Source: Cinchona pubescens
Taxonomy: Eukaryota; Streptophyta; Magnoliopsida; Gentianales; Rubiaceae
Reading direction: 5' to 3'
Assembly: GCA_025175665.1 (NCBI GenBank)
Contig: JANKKI010000179.1
Location: forward strand, 1,178,001-1,242,000
DNA length: 64,000 bases
Position numbers and translations under genes: made by a program. The notes below the pieces were generated by a model that worked only from the letters and a program-made list of their open reading frames with translations, made no database searches and was not told the DNA's origin. Every line of letters begins with the position of its first letter. The first letter of the stretch is position 1. Shown here piece by piece: positions 56,279 to 64,000 of the stretch.

Positions 56279-57480
56279 GGCAACCAAAAATGCTTTGTTT
56301 TTGGAGGTTAAATCCATCACTAGACCACTTATATTTAATAGCGTAAACTTTATTAGTTGGAAAGAGAGAATGGATATCTTTTTGCAATCAAAAGATATTG
56401 AGTTGTGGTGTATAGTGAATGAGGGTCCCTTTGAAGCCACTATTATAGATGAGGAAACTCAAAGACTTAGACTCAAAATTAGGAATGAGTTAACTCCGCA
56501 AAGATAAGGGCAACTTGATTTTGAATGCTAAAGACAAGAATATGTTGTATAATGTCTTAGATGCCAATAAATCCTCTAGAGTGAATGGTTGCAAGTCCGG
56601 TAAAGAAATTTGGGATAAGTTATTCATGCGGGTAGTAATGATGTGAGAGAGCAAAAGAAATCATTACTTGTAGCTAAATACGAATCATTCAAAATGGAAC
56701 ACATGAAAGCATTGATAAGATGTATTGTAGATCTAATGACATTATAAAGGATTTGGAGGCATTGGGTAAATAATATTCATTGGGTGAAAAGAATAGAAAA
56801 ATTTTGAATGCTTTGTCTAAAGAATGGGAAGAAAAATGATATAGAAGAAGCTAAAAATTTGAATTCTATGCCCATTGAATCATTGATTAACTCTCTTACC
56901 TCTTATGAGTTGAAACTCAAATCCAAAGTTCAAGATGATGAAGAAGATAGAGCCAAGAGAAGTATTGCCTTGAAGACCTCTCAAGAAAAATGATAAAATG
57001 ATTCCATCAACTTGGAGGATGAAGAGTTTGATGAAGTTGATGTTGCACTCATCACCAAAGTATTCCTAAAGCACTATATCAACATAAGAAGAATGTGAAA
57101 AGGAGGAGCAATCAATAACTTCAAAGGAGAGACCAAGATAGAAAATGAGAAGCAAAATGAAAAATTCTTTGAATGTGGTCAACTTAGGCACTTTGCAAAT
57201 GAGTGCCTTTCCAAGAAGAAGAAAAAAGGACGCAAGCCCTGCTTCAATAATTTTCAAATTACATGGGATGATTGCAATTCTGAGGGAGAGGTAGAAGAGG
57301 AGGCTGAAACCGCGCAAATAGCCATTATGGCATTCGGCAATAATGAGGTATCTGTTAGTTTTAATTTTCTTGATGATTCATGTGATGAACTTGATGAAAA
57401 TGATGCTCTTGAGGCTTTTGTGATGAAATTCCATGATAGCTTGAAAGAACTTATGCTTGAAACAAGGAGTTAAATAGAAA
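56279..57480 (+). pseudogene. C3 gag
   Basis: Starts MATKNALFLEVKSITRPLIF and has NFISWKERMDIFLQSKDIEL. Stops follow near 56505 and 56590. LNSMPIESLINSLTSYELKL and a zinc knuckle FECGQLRHFANECLSKKKKK follow, the latter having Phe before the first kept Cys-containing pair region and so decayed. KPCFNNFQITWDDCNSEGEV and an acidic tail end it. Unlike C1 and C2, the knuckle-bearing segment is present. Confidence 0.8.
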
Positions 57481-57539
57481 GAATAATCCTTTGTTGAATG
57501 GCTAACTCTAAACTTGTGAATGAAAAATCTTCTCTATAT

Positions 57540-58580
57540 GGAAATAAAAGTATTACTTACAATGATTGTCGATAACATCGACATGTGAAAAATAATTGTT
57601 ACATTAAAAGAAATGAGAGTTTGGGAATGAAATCTATGTAGATATTGAGTCAATTTGCTAACTCATATGAACCCAAGAAAATATGGGTACCAAAAGTTAT
57701 CTCTTAATTGTTTGTGTAGGTATGCTTGAAGAACACCACAAAGGATAAAAAGTGGTTTATTGATAGTGAATGTTCAAGGTACATGACTGGTGATCCATTC
57801 ATTTTCACAAATACCAAATCAAAGAATAGTGACAAAGTAACCTTTGGAGACAACCTGAAAGCCAAATCTATAGGGATTGATGATATAGGTAAAAATGGTG
57901 AGACACTTGTGAAAAATGTGCTTTTAGTTAATAACTTGAATTATAATCTCTTAAGTGTGAGTCAACCATGTGATAGAGATTTGTATGTTTTCTTTAACAA
58001 GTTAACACGCATGCTGTATTGATAAGAACTTTATTGTTTTGTTTATAAGTAAAAGGCATAATGATGTTTATATGGTTTATCTTGATAATATTGACAATGG
58101 TAAGATTTAAGAGCTTAATCGTTACCAAATATGATCCTTAGTTTTGGCATAGGTGATTGTATTATTTCTACACAGATTTATTAGATAAGTCTGTTAAAAA
58201 GGAATTAGTTAAAGGCTTGCCCAAACTAAAGTTTGTAAAAGATAAAATTTGTGATGAATGCCAATTTGGTAAGCAAGAGAAAGTTTCCTTCAAATCCAAA
58301 AATAATGTATCCACTTCTAGACCTTTAGAACTCTTGCATACGAATTTATTTGGTCCCACTCAACGTGCTAGTCTTGGTGGTAGTAAATATGTTTTGTGAT
58401 TATTGATGATTATTCTAGATTGGATGTTGTTTCTTGCTCACAAAAATGAAGTTTTTGGAAATTTTGTGAAATTGTTTGCTAAGGTGCAAAATTTGTTGAA
58501 ATTTTACTGTTGAATTTGAATATTGTGAGATTTAGAAGTGATAATGGTGCCGAATTCAAATTTGGTATTTTTCTCAATTT
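57540..58580 (+). pseudogene. C3 second knuckle, protease and start of integrase
   Basis: A broken knuckle HRHVKNNCYIKRNE is followed by KKWFIDSECSRYMTGDPFIF, the copia protease active site with Glu where the DSG Gly is expected. KVTFGDNLKAKSIGIDDIG and NVLLVNNLNYNLLSVSQ follow. The pre-integrase block has KGLPKLKFVKDKICDECQFG and LELLHTNLFGP. RSDNGAEF, an integrase core Asp, is near 58535. The sequence then changes to the next relic. Confidence 0.85.
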
Positions 58581-58582
58581 TT

Positions 58583-59100
58583 TGAATCTGAATGTAAATT
58601 TGTCGGAGAATGTTGACACAGAAATGATTGACCAAAATAGAAAGATGCAATACAAGTAGAATTAAATTCATGTTTAAAGATATGAAAACTTTTAGACTTG
58701 TAGTCCAAAGTCCTAAAGGTGTAAAGCTAGTAAGATACAAATAAGTATTTTTATAAAAACGAAATGAGAAAAATGAAACTGTGTCATACAAAGCACACAT
58801 TGCTGAACAAAACTTTTCACAAAAGATCCGGCATTAATTAAGAAGAGATATATTCTTCTGTGGTGGATGCGATCACCTTTAGATATCTAATTTATGTGGT
58901 AATTCATGAAAAAATTGAAATTCGTTTGTTGGATACTGAGCATATTTTGTATGGCTCATTTGATTTCGATATTTAAATGAAAATCCCATATCGATTTAAC
59001 ATGCTCAAACCACCAAACCAATAAAATTTCCCATGAACATTGCTCAAAAAAATTATGAAAATCCCTGTATGGATTAGATTAAAGCAATAAGAGTTACGAA
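58583..59100 (+). pseudogene. Copia RT fragment, first copy
   Basis: Frames contain VQSPKGVKLVRYK-like, NEKNETVSYKAHIAEQNFSQ-like and DAITFRYLIYVVIHEKIEIR segments, then KIPYRFNMLK and SLYGLD. They match the N-terminal RT region of copia (PKGxKPxGYKWVF; YKARLVAQGFSQ; DAITFRYL). Confidence 0.75.
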
Positions 59101-59119
59101 AATGAACTTCTTTGCTTGT

Positions 59120-59830
59120 GTAGTTTCTTATGAAGAGCAAGATTAGAGTTTGTGGGCCCACTCATCCTTCATGTGTACCATCTAGATATTTTATGAATTT
59201 GATAAATGCATCTACTGGATGGTCACATGTTTACTTGTTATCAAATTACAACCTAGAGTTTGTGTGATTGCTAGCTCAAATAATTAGATTGATTAAGAGC
59301 ACAATTTCCAGATTATGCAATCAAGAAATTTGTCTTGATAATACTAGTGAATTTATATCTCAAACATTAGTATGTCAATTGATATAAAAACTATTGAACA
59401 CTCTGAAATACAAGTTTATACCCTAAATGGTCTAATCGAATTGTTAATTAATAAAATGCCTCCAGCTAATAGTTAGATTATTACTTATAAGAACAAAATT
59501 ACCGATTTAATTATAAGAACATTCAATTTTATGTTGCATGGAGCAACGCTTATACAGATTAGGCCAACAAGCTATCTTAAATTTTCTCAATTATAATTGG
59601 CTTTTGGACAAGAGGCGAATGATTCCCATTTTGTTTGTGCAGTATATGTTTTAAATTGTTCTACCGCAACGCATAAACATGGATCATAAAAGAAAGATTG
59701 GAATATATACATATCTAAATATACATAAGTATATATATGTGAATCGTCCCTTCTAATTAAATATTTTAAAATATTTGTAGGTTACTTATTTACAGCACAA
59801 TTTGTCGATTGTCATAAAAATATTTTCGCA
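59120..59830 (+). pseudogene. Copia integrase fragment
   Basis: FLMKSKIRVCGPTHPSCVPS, RYFMNLINASTGWSHVYLLS, LLAQIIRLIKSTI and CLDNTSEFISQTL form an integrase core in order, with DxSTRWSHV- and LDNxGEF-type motifs. LIKCLQLIVRLLLIRTKLPI follows. Frameshifted. Confidence 0.75.
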
Positions 59831-60342
59831 ACATTTGGGGTAGAAGATGAGCAACTGGGTAAAGAAAAATGGATTGAAACGAAATATTAGATTTTGATCC
59901 TCGTGAACTACATGTTAAAAGATAATTCAATTGTAAAGTATTGTGAATCAACTTCCATATTCATTACTAACCTAAAATGAGTGAAGTCTCATATACCAGC
60001 TTTAATGCTCCAATTTGAATTGTTGTCCTAGACTCAGAATAGTCTATTACAAATTTTAGTTAGCCACGTATAAAGTGTGGTTGAATTCAGTTTTAAAAGA
60101 TAAGAATTCTCGTAAGAGGAAATGAGCAAATATTAAAGATGGTCATACAATGCAGGCAAGTGGTCTTGACGAGACCTTAGTCATCACTTATCATAAAACC
60201 TCAAAAATGATCAAGTTCCTGAATCTAATGGAAATAAAGAGATCCGATAAATTACATTACTATTGAAAAATATGGATTTTTCATAGATATCTATTGTTGG
60301 GAACATGTTATTGTTTGTAATATCTGTTAATGTTTTGAATTA

Positions 60343-60770
60343 GAAATTGAGAATCTGAATGTAAATTTGTCGAAGAATTTTGACATAGAAATGATTGACC
60401 AAAATAGAAAGATTCAATACAAGTAGAATAAAATTAATGTATAAAGATATGAAAACTTTCAGACCTGTAGTCCAAAGTCCTAAAGGTGTAAAGCCGATAA
60501 GATACAAGTAAGTATTTTTATAAAAACAAATTGAGAAAAATGAAACTGTGCCATACAAAGCACATATTGCTGAGCAAAACTTTTCACAAAAGATCCAGCA
60601 TTAAGAAAAAATAGATATATTCTCCAGTGGGGGATGCGATCATCTTTATATCTAATTTATGTCGTAATTCATGAAAAATTTGAAATTCGTTCAATGGATA
60701 CTGAGCATATGTTGTGTGGCTCATTCTATATCGATATTAAAACAAAAATTTCTGATAGATTTAACATGCT
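60343..60770 (+). pseudogene. Copia RT fragment, second copy
   Basis: It is about 85-90 percent similar by eye to 58583-58995, starting GAATCTGAATGTAAATTTGT in both. It is preceded by the natural linker (VPESNGNKEIR, about 60210-60245), so this copy is in the normal position after integrase. Confidence 0.75.
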
Positions 60771-60776
60771 CATTGA

Positions 60777-61641
60777 TGTTTTCCAAACCTTATTTTGATG
60801 ATGACATAAACACTGAACTCTGTAAACAAGTTTTTGCAGGTCTGTTATTTGTTTTGCCAGAGACAGGGTTTTCGGACGCACTGTACCCTCCAAACTGTGT
60901 CAAGCTTCTCGGATGCATTCCACTGTCAAGAACGAATAGGCAGAAAGAAGAATCCTACTGCTTCTCCAAATGGACGAACATGACCGTCCGAAACCTCTAT
61001 CGGACGATGGAACGGACGCATGCACGGACGTCCGAACGAAGTTCTTCACCAACTGCATGAAGATCGGACGCTGTGTCGGACGCATCCCATCTATCTTAGA
61101 TGTCCGAAACCCCAACGGCTACTTTTTGTGCATTTATTATTTAGCCGTTAGGAAGTAGTTGCAACCCCCATTTATTGCTCTTATAAATAACTGCTTTGAT
61201 ATTCTGTAAAAATCATCTAATACATTGAATACAAGCCTTAGAGAAGAGCAATTTTAGTACAAATTGGCTACAGTGCTTTGTTGTATTAGTGTGCAGTTTA
61301 GAGTACAATTCAGCTTTGAGTGGAGTGATAATCTTGTACGAAAGTGAGGTTGTAAGTAAGATTCTTGGCTCAACTAAAAGAATTTTAGTGTGAGAAAGAA
61401 TATCCCTACTTTGTAAAGATTATTGGCTCATCAAGTGTGTGAAGCATTTTAGTGATTTGATACTTCAAGCTTGTTAGCTTGGAAGTATTGACTGATTAAT
61501 TTTCTCTCTTTCTTACTTCACTATTTCTCTGATTCGATTATATCAGTTTTTATTCAATCACTTTTGGAAAATCTTAATATTTCTAAAAGTATTTTTAGAA
61601 ACCTAATTCACCCCCCCTCTTAGGTTGCTTTGGGACCAACA
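60777..61641 (+). repeat. C4 5' LTR (865 bp) with CGGACG motif array
   Basis: It starts TGTTTTCCAAACCTTATT and ends TAGGTTGCTTTGGGACCAACA. U3 (60865-61115) has at least seven exact CGGACG or CGTCCG hexamers, including the palindrome CGGACGTCCG at 61025-61034. The TATAAATA box is at 61182-61189. The PBS ATTGGTATCAGAGC follows at 61642. Confidence 0.9.
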
Positions 61642-61701
61642 ATTGGTATCAGAGCTTGGTCTCATTTTATTGCTTAAATTGCTTTTGAGAAAAGAACTAT
61701 T

Positions 61702-62887
61702 ATGGCAACCAACAATGCTCTATTTTTTGAGGGTCAATCCGTTACTAGGCCCCCTATGTTTAATGGGGCAAATTTTATTAGTTTGAGAGATAGGATGAAA
61801 ATCATTTTGCAATCTATTGACATTAACTTGTGGTATGTTGTTAATGAAGGTCCGTTTGAACCTACTATCATAGATGATCACACAAATAGAAGAAGAGAAA
61901 AGATAAGGGAAGACCTCACTCCACAAGACAAGGCGAACTTGACATTAAATGCAAAAGCCATGAACGTGCTATATAACGCCTTGGATGCAAATGAATCAAC
62001 TCGCGTGAAGGGATGCATTTCAGCTAAAGAAATCTGGGATAAATTGAAGGAAATCCATGAAGGGAGTGCTATACGATGTTCGTGAGCAAAATAAATCCTT
62101 ACTTGTTGCCAAGTATGAATCCTTCAAGATGGAACCACATGAAAATATTGACAAAATGTATTGTAGGTTCAGTGACATCATTAGGGATCTTGAAGCCTTG
62201 GGTAAGGAGTATTTTTTGGGTGAAAAAAATAGAAAAATCCTAAATGTTCTCTCCAAAGAATAGGATGCTAAAACAATTGCTATAGAGGAAGTCAAAAATT
62301 TAAATTCAATGCCTATTGAATCGCTAATCAATTCTCTTACATCTTATGAATTGATGTTGAAGGCCAAAGTAGTGGATGATGAAGAAGCAAGGCCAAAAAG
62401 GAGCATTGCTCTAAAAACCTCTCAAGAAGAAGATGAAAACAGCTCTATCAATCTAGAAGATGAAGATCTTGACGATGGAGATCTTACACTTATCACCAAA
62501 GGATTTCTTAAACATTACACTAACAAACGAAGAATGAGAAGAGGCGGAGCTACAAATTCAAATAATTTCAAAGGAAAGACAAGGTTTGAAATGAAGAAGC
62601 AAAACGAAAAATGTTTTGAATGCGGTCAACTTGGACACTTTGCAAATGAGTGCCCTTCCAAGAAAAAGAAGGAAGGAAGAAAACCTAGATTCAATAACTT
62701 TCAAATCACATGGGATGATTGCAACTCCGAAGGAGAAGTTGAAGAAGAAATGGAGTCGGCACAAATGGCCATTATGGCCATTGGAGATGATGAGGTAAAT
62801 TCTAACTATGACTCTAATGATGAAAATGATGAAGATGATCTTGAAGCTTTCATTTTGAAATTGCATGATAGCTTAAAGGAATCATAA
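61702..62887 (+). pseudogene. C4 gag with CCHC zinc knuckle
   Basis: Starts MATNNALFFEGQSVTRPPMF, then NFISLRDRMKIILQSIDINL and CISAKEIWDKLKEIHEGS. A small indel near 62070 shifts the frame to VREQNKSLLVAKYESFKMEP. A TGG-to-TAG type stop lies at 62261-62263. From 62309 a clean frame of 192 codons carries LINSLTSYELMLKAKV, the knuckle CFECGQLGHFANEC (C-X2-C-X4-H-X4-C) and an acidic tail. Gag packages the RNA. This copy shows what C1 and C2 have lost. Confidence 0.88.
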
Positions 62888-63094
62888 GCTAGAAATAAGG
62901 AGTTAGTCAAAAAATCAAATGCTCTATTGAATACTAACTCTAAATTTGTGAATGAAAATAATAAGCTATCACAAAAAAATCGTGACTTGAAGAAACGAAT
63001 GCATGTGAGATCAAAGATCAAGCCTCCTTAAAGAAAAGAATGGATGATTTGAATGTTCTCTTGACTAGAAAGAAAGCTTCAAAATGTTGTTGAT

Positions 63095-63640
63095 TTGAAA
63101 AGAAATAGAAATGTATTAATCAACAAAAATTTTATCATGTTTAAAAGGGATGACTTATGTTTTGTAAAATCAAAATCATCTTTATATGGAAATAAAAATA
63201 TTATTTGTAGATATTGCCAACAACATGGACATGTTAAGAATATGTGTTATTTCAAGAAGATTGAAAAACTTGGAATGAAGGTTGCATGGAATGATAGCAA
63301 TTTCACTAACTCAAATGGACCAAAGAAAATATGGTTACCAAAAGTTATCAATTGATTTACTGTGTAGATACTTAACATCACCCACAATGCTAAGTGGGTC
63401 ATAGATAGTGAATGTTCAAGGCACATGATGGGTGATGCTTCTCTCTTCACAAATCTCATATCCAAAAACAGTGGAAAAGTCATATTTGGAGATAACAATA
63501 AAGCAAAATCAATCGGCATTGGTGATGTAGGTTAAAATGGTGAAACCTTAATTAAGAATGTGCTTCTTGTTGATAATTTGTAACTATAATTTATTAAGTG
63601 TAAGTCAACTTTGTTACAACAATTCATATGTAATTTTTAC
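63095..63640 (+). pseudogene. C4 second zinc knuckle and protease
   Basis: CRYCQQHGHVKNMCYFKKIE is an intact second CCHC knuckle. NGPKKIWLPKVIN ends in a stop at about 63353. KWVIDSECSRHMMGDASLFT is the protease start, with Glu instead of Gly in DSG. KVIFGDNNKAKSIGIGDVG and ETLIKNVLLVDNL follow with a stop and a frameshift. Confidence 0.82.
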
Positions 63641-63765
63641 CAAGCATGAATGTCTTATCCTTGATAAAAATCATGTTGTTTTATTCATGGGCACTAGGCA
63701 TAATGATGTTTATGTGATTCATCTTGATAAAATTAGCAATAGCAATGTAAAATATCTTACAACTT

Positions 63766-64000
63766 CCATAGATGATCCTCTGATTTGGCATAAAAGACTT
63801 TGTCATTTTAATATAGATTTGATTGAAAAACTTGCTAAGAAGGATTTGGTAAGAGGTTTGCCAAAACTAATTTTTTTGAAAAATAAAATTTGTGATGCAT
63901 GCCAATTTGGTAAACAAGTCAAAGTTTATTTTAAACCAAAGAATTTTGTGTCTACTCATAAACCTTTAGAATTGTTGCATTTAGACTTATTTGGACCTAC
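63766..64000 (+). CDS. C4 pre-integrase/integrase start (partial, cut by the window end)
   Basis: An open frame DDPLIWHKRLCHFNIDLIEK carries the His-type start of the GAG_pre-integrase domain. KICDACQFGKQVKVYFKPKN gives the paired Cys of the zinc site. LELLHLDLFGPT is the first integrase block. It runs off the window without a stop. Confidence 0.85.

Larger units (their letters stand above)
55149..58580 (+). mobile_element. Copia element C3, truncated on the right
   Basis: 5' LTR, PBS, gag, protease and the start of integrase follow in order, then the sequence switches within integrase to an unrelated copia relic at about 58583. No 3' LTR of this family was found in the window. It lies inside or at the edge of the gypsy relic G3. 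Confidence 0.85.
58583..60776 (+). mobile_element. Copia relic of another lineage, order RT-integrase-RT
   Basis: An RT block (58583-about 59100), an integrase block (about 59120-59830), a linker, then a second RT block (60343-60770) closely similar to the first. Copia order is integrase then RT, so the first RT copy is out of place. Motifs differ from the C1-C4 family. All frames are broken. The right side is cut by the LTR of C4. Confidence 0.7.
60777..64000 (+). mobile_element. Copia element C4, 5' part (continues beyond the window)
   Basis: LTR, PBS, gag with both zinc knuckles, protease and pre-integrase are in order, and the window ends inside integrase. It is the least decayed of the copia copies, with only a few frameshifts and stops. 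It inserted into the second RT copy of the neighbouring relic. The left flank is ATTGA; the matching right flank lies outside. Confidence 0.9.

Overview
The window looks like repeat-dense intergenic DNA from a eudicot plant nuclear genome. It is AT-rich and carries Ty3/gypsy and Ty1/copia LTR retrotransposons, plant RTE-type LINE remnants, MITE-like inverted-repeat elements and inserted scraps of plastid-like DNA. I found no intact host gene, tRNA gene or CRISPR array. Almost every open frame is a fragment of a decayed transposon gene. The species cannot be named from this sequence. Assignments to families and lineages rest on recognised protein motifs, not on a database search.

Region 1 (1-21281). 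A foldback element (357-946) lies left of a 9.7 kb Tat-lineage Ty3/gypsy element on the minus strand (Tat-1, 1418-11111), which sits in a TA microsatellite. Tat-1 has a 412 bp 3' LTR, a truncated gag-pol (gag remnant, protease, reverse transcriptase, RNase H, the extra archaeal-type RNase H diagnostic of Tat, integrase), a 75-bp minisatellite and a convergent plus-strand extra ORF. Its 5' LTR and most of gag are deleted. Then follow about 10 kb of AT-rich DNA with MITEs, an RTE 3' end and short duplications.

Region 2 (21282-34825). A second, 13.5 kb Tat-lineage element (Tat-2), also on the minus strand, has both LTRs (373 bp for the 5' copy), a PBS-like site and a decayed gag-pol. Like Tat-1 it has a convergent antisense ORF (Transposase_28-like motif followed by a helical C-terminus), here with three different tandem arrays between that ORF and the 3' LTR. 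A roughly 440 bp patchwork of plastid-like fragments (rpoB, psbA, 16S rRNA, psbA 5'UTR, a ycf2-like piece, a group II intron domain V) lies between the arrays.

Region 3 (34826-42696). AT-rich spacer with a 354 bp MITE, an RTE-clade LINE fragment (38222-39290), and a LINE/RNase H-like relic split by a 414 bp solo LTR of the Tat-1 family.

Region 4 (42697-64000). A nested stack. A chromovirus-like Ty3/gypsy relic (gag, protease, then RT 10 kb further on) was split by copia element C1 (44396-54369, TSD AGGAC). C1's 3' LTR was in turn split by its relative C2 (49837-53854, TSD AATAC). C1 and C2 have gag only and lack the first zinc knuckle and all of pol, so they form a non-autonomous (TR-GAG-like) family. 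C1 also contains a 2 kb LTR-like insert carrying error-laden copies of the Tn5/Nextera mosaic end, including a 38-bp mate-pair junction adapter: a probable assembly artefact. To the right lie copia C3 (55149-about 58580), a permuted RT-integrase-RT copia relic of another lineage, and the 5' part of copia C4 (60777 to the window end). The U3 regions of the C1-C4 LTRs are dense in CGGACG/CGTCCG-like motifs upstream of a TATAAATA box.

Together the layout records successive waves of retrotransposition. Only the LTR promoters could still be functional; all the coding regions are broken or cut by the window edge.
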